64,000 nt of DNA, from NCBI GenBank assembly GCA_020849655.1, contig JADLFU010000009.1, positions 1 to 64,000 on the forward strand. The letters are read 5' to 3'. The first letter of the stretch is position 1. Each line of letters opens with the position of its first letter. This document shows positions 16,423-26,015 of this stretch, one piece after another. Position numbers and translations under genes: made by a program. The notes beneath the pieces were generated by a model. That model searched no databases. It was not told the origin of the DNA and saw nothing but the letters and a program-made list of their open reading frames with translations. The stretch comes from Polyangiaceae bacterium. Lineage in GTDB: Bacteria; Myxococcota_A; Polyangia; Polyangiales; Polyangiaceae.

Positions 16423-17663
16423 GCCCCAAGTCCGAGAACAAGCTGACCCTCGTGCCGAGCGACGCCCCGCGCGCCGCCTCGGAGGATCGCCTCGCCGTCG
16501 ACGGCGGCAAGCCAGTGCGCACCGAGCCGCTGCCCGGGCCGTACCCGGGCGCGCTCCTGATGGGCAAGGAGGAGGAGCGCGAGGTGCTCGAGGTGCTGCG
16601 CTCGAGGGGGCTCTTCCGCTACTACGGCCCCGAGGTGCTCGGCAAATGCCGCGAGCTCGAGCGCCGGCTCGCCGCGCGCGTCGGCACGAAGCACGCGCTC
16701 GCGGTGAACTCGGGCACGTCGGCGCTGAAATGCGCGCTCTTCGCGCTCGGCGTCGGGCCCGGCGACGAGGTGCTGGTGCCGGCGTACAGCTACGTCGCGA
16801 CCGCCGACGTCGTGCTGTCGCTCGGCGCGCGGCCGGTGTTCGTCGAGATCGATCAGACGATGACGCTGTGCCCGATCGATCTCGCGAAGAAGCTCCACGC
16901 GGGCGTGAAGGCGGTGTGCGTCGTGCACCTCTTCGGCGTGCCGGCGGACATGGACGCCATCCTCGCCGTCACGCGCCCGCTCGGCGTGCCGGTGCTCGAG
17001 GACTGCGCGCAGTCGCTCGGCGCCAACTACCGCGGCCGGTCGGTCGGGCAGATCGGCGACGTCGGCATCTACTCCTTCCAGCTCAACAAGATCATCACGG
17101 CCGGCGAGGGCGGCGCCGTCGTCACGTCGCGCGCGGAGGTGCACGAGCGCGCGGTGCGCCTGCACGATCACGGCAACGATCGCGAGGGCGACGAGCCGAC
17201 GGCCAACATGATCGGCGAGGGGCTCCGCCTCGGCGAGCTGTCGGCCGCGGTGCTGCTCGCGCAGCTCGGCCGGGTCGACGAGATCCTCGGCCGGCTGCGC
17301 ACGACGAAGCGACAGATCGTCGGCGAGCTGGCCGGCGTCGCGGGGCTCGAGCTGTCGAAGGTGCCCGACCCGGAGGGCGACGCGGGCGTCGCGGTGACGT
17401 TCGCGGTCGAGTCGGCCGAGCGCGCCGCGAGGGTGATCAAGGCGCTGAACGCCGAGGGCATCCGCGTGCTCTCGCAGTACGGCGGCAAGCCCATCTACCA
17501 GCAGCCGGCGATCCGCAGCGTCCGCCTCGACCCGGAGCCGCTCTGCCCGCGGACGCAGGACCTCGTCGCGCGCACGGTGTTCCTCGGGCTCTCGACGACG
17601 TACTCGAAGCGCGACGTGGCCGACGTCGTGCGCGGCGTGAAGAAGGTCCTGCGCGCGATCTGA
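16419..17663 (+). CDS. DegT/DnrJ/EryC1/StrS family PLP aminotransferase
   Basis: A 414-residue protein. After a 25-residue polar leader comes LAVDGGKPVRTEPLPG, then ALAVNSGTSALKCALFALGVGPGDEVLVPAYSYVAT (cofactor phosphate site), and VLEDCAQSLGA with the Asp that contacts the PLP nitrogen. The PLP lysine is in YSFQLNKIITAGEGG, and YGGKPIYQQPAI lies near the C-terminus. Members aminate keto-sugars or keto-cyclitols using Glu or Gln. The GGKPVR opening resembles scyllo-inosose-type aminotransferases, which would suit a neighbouring inositol-phosphate-like pathway, but this is inference. Translation is coupled to the cytidylyltransferase gene. Confidence 0.88.
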   Translation: MSPKSENKLTLVPSDAPRAASEDRLAVDGGKPVRTEPLPGPYPGALLMGKEEEREVLEVLRSRGLFRYYGPEVLGKCRELERRLAARVGTKHALAVNSGTSALKCALFALGVGPGDEVLVPAYSYVATADVVLSLGARPVFVEIDQTMTLCPIDLAKKLHAGVKAVCVVHLFGVPADMDAILAVTRPLGVPVLEDCAQSLGANYRGRSVGQIGDVGIYSFQLNKIITAGEGGAVVTSRAEVHERAVRLHDHGNDREGDEPTANMIGEGLRLGELSAAVLLAQLGRVDEILGRLRTTKRQIVGELAGVAGLELSKVPDPEGDAGVAVTFAVESAERAARVIKALNAEGIRVLSQYGGKPIYQQPAIRSVRLDPEPLCPRTQDLVARTVFLGLSTTYSKRDVADVVRGVKKVLRAI

Positions 17664-17714
17664 CGGCCGGCACGGGCGTTGCGCGGCGCGAGCGGATGGG
17701 CGAGGCTCGCACGC

Positions 17715-19181
17715 ATGTCGAAGCCGCTCTCGCGCCTGGCTCTCCTCGCGTCGATCGTCGCGCCCGCGCTGCTCCTCGGGTGCTCGTCCTCCGACAGCGC
17801 TCCTCCGGCGGCGGCCCCTGGCGCGGCCGCGGGGGCAGGCGGCGCGGCGGGCGCCGGCGGCGCGGTGAGCACGGCGCCGAAGGAGTGGGACCGCGCGGTG
17901 ACGGCGCCCTCCGACGCCGACGCCGCGACCCAGCGGGACGCGTGCGGCTTCAAGGTCGGGGCCCTGCCGAAGGAGACGCTCGGCGCGTCCATCCCGACGG
18001 GCGCCGACATCCCGATCGACAACGTGGTCATCGCGATGATGGAGAACCGCTCGTTCGACCACTACTTCCAGAAGGCGCCGGGCGCCGGCATCCCGGTCGA
18101 GGTCGCGCCCGACGGCTTCTCCAACCTCGATCCGATGGGCAAGCCCGTCCCGATCTTCCGCGACAAGACGTACTGCATCGCCGATCCGGCGCACGGCTGG
18201 AGCGCGGTGCACGGGCAGGCGAACGGCGGCAAGATGGACGGCTTCGTCACGACGAACGCAGGGGACTCGGAGCACCTCGCCTGCGGGCCGCTCTCGGGCC
18301 TGAAGGGCGATCGCGCGATGAGCTACTACGAGGAGGCGGACGTGCCGCTGATGTACTTCCTCGCGCGCAACTTCTCCGTCGCCGACCACTACCACTGCAG
18401 CCTGCTCGGCCCGACGTGGCCGAACCGCATGTACCTGTACGCGGCGACGTCGTTCGGCAAGACGTCCAACGATTTTCCTAACGGGGAGAAGACGACGATC
18501 TTCGACCACCTGACCACGCGCGGCGTCTCCTGGAAGGTCTACAAGAGCACGACGCCGGGCTTCGCGGTGTTCCTCGACACCTTCCTCAAGTACCGCGAGA
18601 CGAACGTCTTCGACATCGACGACTACTTCGCGGACGCCGCAGCCGGCACGCTGCCGCAGGTGTCGTTCGTCGATCCGGGCATCGGGCGGGAGGGCTACGC
18701 GCAGAACGACGAGCACCCGCCCGCGATCATGGAGGTCGGCCAGCGCTGGATCGGCCAGGTCGTCGACGCGCTGACGAAGAGCCCGCAGTGGAAGCGCTCG
18801 GCGATGTTCATCACGTACGACGAGCACGGCGGGTTCTACGATCACGTCGTACCGCCGAAGGCCTGCCCGCCGGACGAGCTGACGGATCCCGGTGCGTCGC
18901 CGAAGGTCGGGTTCGACCAGCTGGGCATCCGCGTGCCGCTCCTGGTCGTGTCGCCGTACGTGAAGAAGGGCTTCGTGTCGCACGAGGTCTACGATCACAC
19001 GTCGATCACGCGGTTCCTCGAGGCGCGCTTCACGCTGCCGGCGCTCACGGCGCGGGACGCGAACGCGCGCATCCCGATCGACATGTTCGATTTCGCGTCG
19101 CCGCCGCAGCTGACGCCGCCCGCCATCCCGATCCCCGCCGTCGACCAGGCGAAGCTCGACGCGTGCAAGGCGCTCTGCGAC
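17715..19181 (+). CDS. Secreted phosphoesterase family lipoprotein (phospholipase C / acid phosphatase-like); no stop at the expected end
   Basis: A lipoprotein starting MSKPLSRLALLASIVAPALLLGC (ATG 17715). The Gly/Ala linker ends near residue 55, and the PF04185-type domain runs from about 90 to 480. It has VIAMMENRSFDHYFQ (metal-binding Glu/Asn), GPTWPNRMYLYAATS, SFVDPGIG, MFITYDEHGGFYDHVVPP and VPLLVVSPYVKKGFVSHEVYDHTSITRFLEARF. Relatives cleave phospholipids or phosphomonoesters in the periplasm or outside. By similarity the protein should end near CKALC at about 19180. Instead the frame reads on through TTA at 19182-19184 to a TGA at 20303, giving an Arg-rich tail that is only the shadow of the peroxidase gene. 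The listed end is the likely functional end. Confidence 0.82.
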
Positions 19182-20935
19182 TTACGCCGCTCGCGCTCGC
19201 GCTCGCTTGCGGCCTCACGGGCGGGTGCCGTCGCGAACGCCCTCAGCCTCACGCGGCCACGTCGGCGAGCGCGGCGCCCGCGCGCGCGCGCCCGAGGCTC
19301 GACGGCGCGCCTCTCGCCGAGATCGGCGCGCGTGCTGCCCGCGAGGCGCTCGCCGCCGCCGACTCCCTCGCACGAGAGGCGACGCCGAAGATCGACGGCC
19401 CGGCGCATCGGCTGCTGCGCGAGCGCGTCGCGACGGCCGCGCCCTTCGTCCGGGTCTGGGCGTCCGCCGCGTCGGAGGTGCTGCTCGGCCCAGCGCGTCC
19501 CGGCGAGGGCGCGGGCGCGATGGCCTCGCTCGACGCCGCGCTCGACGCCGGGGACGCCGCGCAGGCGACGGCGGAGCTCGGCAGGGTCCGCCAGGCGCTC
19601 AGGCTCGCCGCCGTCGAGCTCGAGGACGCGAAGGCGACGCTCGATCGAGGCGCGGAGCTGCTGTCCGACGCGGCGTACGAGCTCGGCCTGCAGCTGCTCG
19701 AGGCGTCGGCGGCCTCCCCGTCCACGACGACGTGCGCGATCGCGGATGCGCGCGGCACCGTTCGCGCGATCGAGCTCGGCGCCGCCGCGCTCGGCGATCC
19801 CGCGCCGGTGCTGGCCGCGCTCGGCCCGATCTCGCGCGCGCTCGACGCGGCCGCGGCGGGGGCGCTCGCGGATCGGTTCGCGCTCGCGCGCGCGACGGGT
19901 CAGGTCGGCCTCGCGCTGCGCGTCCTCGCCGGCGCGCGGGGCACGCGGGTGCGGCCCCCGGTGGCACCGCTCGTCGAGTCGGACACGGCCGTCTCCGCGC
20001 TCACGCTGCCGAGGCCGCGGGCCCGCGTCCGCCCCGAGGTCGCCGCCGTCGGCGCGCGCCTGTTCGCCGATCGCCGCCTGTCGCGCGGATCGCGGCGCGC
20101 GTGCGCCGGGTGCCACCTGCCCACGAGGGCGTTCGCCGACGGCCTGCGCACCCCGCCGTCGCTCGACGCGACCCCGATCTCGCGCAACACGCCGTCGCTC
20201 ACGTACGGCTACCTCTCCGCGGCGCAGCGCTGGGACGGCCGCGTCATCGCGCCGGAGGACCAGGCGCTCTCCGTGCTGCACACCTCGAGCGAGATGGGCG
20301 TGACGTCCGACGAGATCGTCCGCGTGGTCGAGGCCGACCCCGACGCGCGTGACGCGATGAAGGCCGCGTTCCCCGACGGCGTGACCGCGAAGAACGTCTC
20401 GCTCGCGATCGCGGGGTACGTCGAGGCGCTCGCGCGCGGCGACGCCCGGATCGACCGCGCCGCGCGGGGCGAGCTCGCGCTGTCCGCCGACGAGCGCGCG
20501 GGCTTCGACGTCTTCGTCGGGAAGGGCCGTTGCTCCCGCTGCCACGTGCCGCCGTCGTTCGGCGGATCGCGCCCGCGCGAGTTCCAGGTGCCCGTCTTCG
20601 CGGTGCTCGGCGTGCCGGCGCGGGAGGGATCGCGCGCGCTCGATCCCGATCTCGGTCGCGCCGCCGTGACGGGCAGAGACGTCGATCGCCACGCGTTCAA
20701 GACGCCCACGGTCCGCGACGCCGCGGCGACGGCGCCTTACTTTCACAACGGCGCGTTCGCGACGCTCGAGGCCGTCGTCGACTTCTACGATCGCGGCGGC
20801 GGCGTCGGCCTGGGCGTCGCGGGCGTGACGCGGGAGCAGCAAGACCCGGACGTCCGGCCGCTGAAGCTGTCGGCCGACGAGCGGCGCGCGTTGCTCGTGT
20901 TCCTGAAGGAGACGCTGCGCGACCCGTCTCGGTGA
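19163..20935 (+). CDS. Di-haem cytochrome c peroxidase / MauG-like lipoprotein
   Basis: 590 residues from GTG 19163. This start gives a proper type II signal peptide (MQGALRLTPLALALACGLTGGC) and overlaps the end of the phosphoesterase gene. Residues about 25-290 are Ala-rich and helical and lack a known domain. The C-terminal half (about 290-590) is the CCP/MauG fold with two c-haem sites, CAGCH near 314 and CSRCH near 457. The surrounding segments RLFADRRLSRGSRRACAGCHLPTRAFADG, NTPSLTYGYL and FKTPTVRDAAATAPYFHNGAFATLEAVVDFYDRGG are typical. It may reduce hydrogen peroxide or oxidise a protein substrate outside the inner membrane. The N-terminal helical extension is unusual. Confidence 0.85.
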   Translation: MQGALRLTPLALALACGLTGGCRRERPQPHAATSASAAPARARPRLDGAPLAEIGARAAREALAAADSLAREATPKIDGPAHRLLRERVATAAPFVRVWASAASEVLLGPARPGEGAGAMASLDAALDAGDAAQATAELGRVRQALRLAAVELEDAKATLDRGAELLSDAAYELGLQLLEASAASPSTTTCAIADARGTVRAIELGAAALGDPAPVLAALGPISRALDAAAAGALADRFALARATGQVGLALRVLAGARGTRVRPPVAPLVESDTAVSALTLPRPRARVRPEVAAVGARLFADRRLSRGSRRACAGCHLPTRAFADGLRTPPSLDATPISRNTPSLTYGYLSAAQRWDGRVIAPEDQALSVLHTSSEMGVTSDEIVRVVEADPDARDAMKAAFPDGVTAKNVSLAIAGYVEALARGDARIDRAARGELALSADERAGFDVFVGKGRCSRCHVPPSFGGSRPREFQVPVFAVLGVPAREGSRALDPDLGRAAVTGRDVDRHAFKTPTVRDAAATAPYFHNGAFATLEAVVDFYDRGGGVGLGVAGVTREQQDPDVRPLKLSADERRALLVFLKETLRDPSR

Positions 20936-20993
20936 CGGTCGCATCTCTTCTCCGCGGCGGTCACACGGGGGCGCGCTGCTTCGTCCTAAGGGC

Positions 20994-21275
20994 ATGGCAC
21001 ACCTCGCCCCCCACCCCCCGCGCGGCTTGCTCGTGCGGCTCGCCTACTGGTTCGCGCGGCGCAAGCTCGGGCGCCTGCCAGGCCCCGTGACCGCGATGGC
21101 CTACAGCCCGAGCGTGCTCTCCGCCGTCGGAGGCTTCGAGCTCGCGTTCGAGCGCGCGAGCGCGTGCCCCGGACGCTTGAAGGAGCTCGCCAGCGTGAAG
21201 GTCGCGACGCTCGTCGGCTGTCGCTTCTGCGTCGACATCGGATCGTCGCTCGCGCGCGGGCGCGGCGTGACGGAG
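20994..21275 (+). pseudogene. 5' fragment of a carboxymuconolactone decarboxylase/AhpD-like gene
   Basis: From ATG 20994 about 94 codons read MAHLAPHPPRGLLVRLAYW..., and include VKVATLVGCRFCVDIGSSLARGRGVTE, which has the CxxC redox motif of AhpD-like proteins. At about 21275 the similarity stops in mid-domain; the frame then runs Arg-rich through the next genes. Family members are roughly 150-190 residues, so the second half is missing. The break joins directly to the 3' part of a sigma-factor gene in another frame, so this is a deletion product rather than a functional gene. Confidence 0.7.
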
Positions 21276-21666
21276 CGAGCGCGAGGCGCACGCGCGGCTG
21301 CTGTCGGCGTTCTTGCTCGCCTGCGCGCAGGGCGACGTGGCCGCGCTGACGGCGATGCTCGCCTGCGACGCGCGGGCGACGACCGACAGCGGCGGCAAGG
21401 CGCGGGCCGCGCGCAACGTGCTCCACGGCGCCGACGCCCTCGCGAGGTTCTTCATCGGGGTCGCGAAGAAGAGCGACGCCGCCGGCCTCGGCGTGCTCGT
21501 CTGCGAGCTGAACGGCTGGCCCGCCGCGGTGCTGTCGCGCGACGGAGGGGTCGAGAGCGTGGTCATCCTCGAGACCGACGGCGCGCGCGTCTTCGCGGTC
21601 TCGGTCATCAGCAACCCCGACAAGCTCCGCGCCGTGACGCTCTCTCGCCGCACCGCGGCGTGCTAG
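21276..21666 (+). pseudogene. 3' fragment of an ECF41 (SigJ-like) sigma factor gene: SnoaL-like extension only
   Basis: About 129 codons to a TAG at 21664 encode REAHARLLSAFLLACAQGDVAALTAML, then DARATTDSGGKARAARNVLHG, VCELNGWPAAVLSRDGGVESVVIL and SVISNPDKLRAV. These are the SnoaL-like C-terminal extension of ECF41 sigma factors, whose hallmarks include the DGGGK-like and NPDKL motifs; here DGGGK reads DSGGK. The sigma region 2 and 4 domains are absent: a TGA lies in this frame at 21268-21270. In intact loci ECF41 genes sit beside carboxymuconolactone decarboxylase genes, which explains the neighbour. An internal ATG or GTG might still express the extension alone. Confidence 0.7.
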
Positions 21667-21678
21667 CGTCCGCCGAGC

Positions 21679-23129
<1,451 letters not shown>

Positions 23130-23133
<4 letters not shown>

Positions 23134-23864
23134 AGCCGACCGGGGGGCGGCCGTCGGGCCGGAGGTTCATCGCGGTCGTCGGGCACGAGTCGCTGCTCGA
23201 GCGCGACGAGGGCGCGGCGAGCACGCTGCGGGGCCTCGGCGCCGACGTGCGCGCGCTCGACCTGTGGGAAGACCCGAGCGATCTCTTCCACGACGACGAG
23301 GACTCGGGCGAGCGGGCGCGCGCCGTCGTCATCGAGGCGCTCGACCGCCCGGATCTCGCGCCGCCCGTCCTGCGACAGCTGCGGAAGGAGCCGCGGCTCG
23401 CGGGCGTGGGCGCGCTGCTCGCCATCCACGAGCCTCACGTCGCGCGGATCGATCCCGCCGCCGGCTTCGACGACTTCGTGCTGGTGCCGTATGTCCCGAG
23501 CGAGCTGTACGCGCGCATCCGCCAGCTCGAGTGGAAGCGCTCCGAGTTCGCGAACGAGGAGCGCCTGAAGATCGGCGACCTCGTGATCGATCGCTCTGCG
23601 CGCGAGGTGCGCGCGGAGGGCAAGCCCGTGACGCTCACCGCGAAGGAGTACGCGCTGCTCGTGTTCCTCTGCGAGAACCGCGGCCGCGTGAAGTCCCGCG
23701 ATCAGCTGCTCGCGCGCGTGTGGGGCGCGTCGTACGAGGGGGGGCCGCGCACGGTCGACATCCACGTGCGGAGGCTCCGCGCGAAGCTCGGCGCCGCCTT
23801 CGCGCTCGAGACGCTGCGCGGCGCGGGCTACAAGCTGCCGGCCGTCGACGAGGCGGAGGGGTAG
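23130..23864 (+). CDS. OmpR-type DNA-binding regulator with degenerate receiver domain
   Basis: 244 residues from ATG 23130. The C-terminal 105 residues are a clear OmpR/PhoB winged helix: LVIDRSAREVRAEGKPVTLTAKEYALLVFLCENRGRVKSRDQLLARVWG and RTVDIHVRRLRAKLG. The N-terminal 125 residues follow the receiver fold but lack its chemistry. The acidic pair after strand 1 is absent (VVGHES), the phospho-acceptor strand reads AVVIEAL with Glu where Asp should be, and the conserved Lys is replaced (LVPYVPSEL). It is therefore an atypical, probably phosphorylation-independent regulator. No kinase gene adjoins it; it is translationally coupled to tldD. Confidence 0.85.
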
Positions 23865-23868
23865 CGGG

Positions 23869-24837
23869 GTGCGCGCGCCCATCGCGGTCTCGTGCGGGTG
23901 TCCGAGCGGCGTCGGCGTCGAGATCGCGGTGCGAGCCGCGGCGCGCACGCGGGCGCGCGTGGTGCTCGTCGGCGACGCGCGCCAGATCGCGGAGACGGCC
24001 GCGCGCCTCGGCGTGACGCTGGCGTCGACGGTGACGGTGTCGCAGCCGGTGCGCGCGCTCGCGCCGCGTGATCGCCGGCCGGGCGCGCCGTCGCAGGCGG
24101 GCGGCCGCGCGCAGCTCGCGTACGTCGACCACGCCCTCGACCTCGTGACCTCGGGACACGCGCGCGCGCTCGCGACGGGGCCCGTCAGCAAGGAGGCCAT
24201 CGCGACGTCGGGCGCGGCGGGCGCGGCGGGGTTTCGCGGCCACACCGAGCACCTGCAGGCGCGGCTCGGGGCGGACGAGGTCGTGATGGCGTTCGTGTCG
24301 AAGCGGCTCGCGACCTCGCTCGTGACGACCCACCTCCCGCTCGCCGAGGTGCCCCGCGCGATCACGCCAGCGTCCGTCGCGTCGGCCACCTTCTGGCTCG
24401 CGTCTCTCCTGCGGCGCCTGCGGCCGGAGGGGCGGCTCCGCGTCGCCGTGGCGGGCCTGAACCCGCACGCGGGCGAGGGCGGCCTGCTCGGTGACGAGGA
24501 GGCGCGCGTGATCGCGCCCGGCGTCGCGACGGCGGCGCGGCGCGCGGCGGCGGCGGGCCTGGGCGGCGTGTCGCTCGAGGGACCGATCGGCGCCGAGACG
24601 GCCTACCGGCTGGCCGCGCGCGGCGAGCTCGCGGGCGTCGTCGCGATGTACCACGACCAGGCGACCGTCCCGATGAAGCTGCTGTCGTTCGGCGACGCGG
24701 TGAACATCAGCCTCGGGCTGCCGATCGTGCGCACGAGCGTCGACCACGGCACCGGCTACGACAAGGCGGGCACGGGCACCGCCGACCCGCGCGGCATGCT
24801 CTCGGCGCTGCGCCTCGCCGACGCGCTCACCCGCTGA
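23869..24837 (+). CDS. pdxA: 4-hydroxythreonine-4-phosphate dehydrogenase
   Basis: 322 residues from GTG 23869. It oxidises 4-phosphohydroxy-L-threonine in the DXP-dependent pyridoxal-phosphate pathway. Visible family blocks are AVSCGCPSGVGVEIAVRA at the N-terminus, ALATGPVSKEAI near 100, and GFRGHTEHLQARLGADEVVMAF, which contains the metal-binding His. Further blocks are VAGLNPHAGEGGLLGDEE, VAMYHDQATVPMKLLSFGDAVNISLGLPIVRTSVDHGTGYD and the C-terminal helix. It follows the regulator gene by 4 bases, so it probably belongs to the same transcript. pdxJ is not in the window. The N-terminal motif has CGCPSG where many members have TGDPAG. Confidence 0.92.
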   Translation: MRAPIAVSCGCPSGVGVEIAVRAAARTRARVVLVGDARQIAETAARLGVTLASTVTVSQPVRALAPRDRRPGAPSQAGGRAQLAYVDHALDLVTSGHARALATGPVSKEAIATSGAAGAAGFRGHTEHLQARLGADEVVMAFVSKRLATSLVTTHLPLAEVPRAITPASVASATFWLASLLRRLRPEGRLRVAVAGLNPHAGEGGLLGDEEARVIAPGVATAARRAAAAGLGGVSLEGPIGAETAYRLAARGELAGVVAMYHDQATVPMKLLSFGDAVNISLGLPIVRTSVDHGTGYDKAGTGTADPRGMLSALRLADALTR

Positions 24838-24884
24838 TTTCGCAGAGCGCAGCGGCCGGGGTGATACATAGTGCGCGAGAGCCC

Positions 24885-25892
24885 ATGCCCGACCGCGAGA
24901 AGCCCGTCCGGGGCCTTCAGGCCATCCACGAGGCGCGCGAGCTGCGCGAGGCGCGCAAGGGCATCCCCACGGCGAGCAACGCGTTCTGGGTGTGGAGCTT
25001 CATCGGCGTCGCGGTGATCAGCATCTTCTACTGGCGGCACGCGCAGGGAGAGAACGATCGCACCCGCGCCCGCATCCTCGCGAAGCAGCGCACGCTCGCC
25101 GAGGAGGCGGGGCCGCGGTTCGCGGAGCTGCGCGACAAGGTGGAGCGCTTCGCGCAGCTGCTCTCGAAGCCTGGCCCGCTCGAGGAGTACGTCGATCCGG
25201 CGGCCGCCATCGGCGACAAGGGAGACCCCACGATCTTCAAGCGCCCCGGGCTGTACCTGCGCGTCGCCCAGCCGAACGCCCAGACGAGCGACAAGCTCCG
25301 CGCCGCCGCGCGCGAGTCGGCGCGCGACGCCTTCACCGCGTGCCTCCTGCACACCCCGCACGTCAGCGACCGCGCGGGGCCCGCGTGCCACAAGAGCAAG
25401 GAGTGCCCGCGCGGCCAGATCTGCAACGAGATCGGCGTCTGCGCGACCCCGAGCTCTCCTTACAATCTCCGCGTCGCCTACCGCGGCATGTTCCCGCTCG
25501 AGGAGAGCTGGGTGCGCGACGTGCAGACCTCGAGCGAGGAGCTGCGCCTGCGCCTGCGCGAGACCGAGATCGACTCGCTCATCGCGAACGACTGGCCCGT
25601 CGCGGTGGGCGCGCTCGACGCCGCCGAGTACCTGCTGCTGCTGGTCGACGAGGTGCCGAGCGGCTGGAAGCCGAAGGAGGGCGACTCGCTCGAGGAGTCT
25701 CTCTCGGCGGAGGTGCACCCGGTGCGCGTCGGCCTGATGGAGCTGAAGTCGGGGCGCACGCTCTTCAAGCTGCGGCGCGAGGTCGACGTGCACGTGCCGG
25801 TCGTGCCGGGCAACGTCGAGGCGCAGCGCCGCCAGATCCTCAACTGCGCGCTCGCGAAGGACGTCCGGGAGTCGCTGACGGTCGCGAGGTAG
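24885..25892 (+). CDS. Membrane-anchored protein with Cys-rich insert, unknown function
   Basis: 335 residues from ATG 24885 (a GTG at 24861 is also in frame). Residues 1-35 are charged and cytoplasmic; one membrane helix lies at about 38-55 (FWVWSFIGVAVISIFYW); the rest is outside. A coiled helix (about 57-100) precedes the compact Cys module CHKSKECPRGQICNEIGVC (about 168-186), which resembles the dickkopf-like modules of secreted myxobacterial proteins. The C-terminal half has no recognised domain. It starts 48 bases after pdxA. Function unknown. Confidence 0.7.
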   Translation: MPDREKPVRGLQAIHEARELREARKGIPTASNAFWVWSFIGVAVISIFYWRHAQGENDRTRARILAKQRTLAEEAGPRFAELRDKVERFAQLLSKPGPLEEYVDPAAAIGDKGDPTIFKRPGLYLRVAQPNAQTSDKLRAAARESARDAFTACLLHTPHVSDRAGPACHKSKECPRGQICNEIGVCATPSSPYNLRVAYRGMFPLEESWVRDVQTSSEELRLRLRETEIDSLIANDWPVAVGALDAAEYLLLLVDEVPSGWKPKEGDSLEESLSAEVHPVRVGLMELKSGRTLFKLRREVDVHVPVVPGNVEAQRRQILNCALAKDVRESLTVAR

Positions 25893-26015
25893 CGCCCCCG
25901 GCGTCCGTCGCCCGCTGTCGCGACGAACCCCGAGCGCAAACTATGCGGAAATGCGGGGCTCCGCGCTCGCCCGCTGGGTGGTACCGTCGAGCTGCCTTCG
26001 GGCTGGAGTGATCCA

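Noticed and set aside
19182-20303. A 374-residue C-terminal extension of the phosphoesterase
   Set aside because: It is Arg/Ser-rich, lacks any domain and is the shadow of the peroxidase, whose haem motifs and signal peptide are convincing in the other frame.
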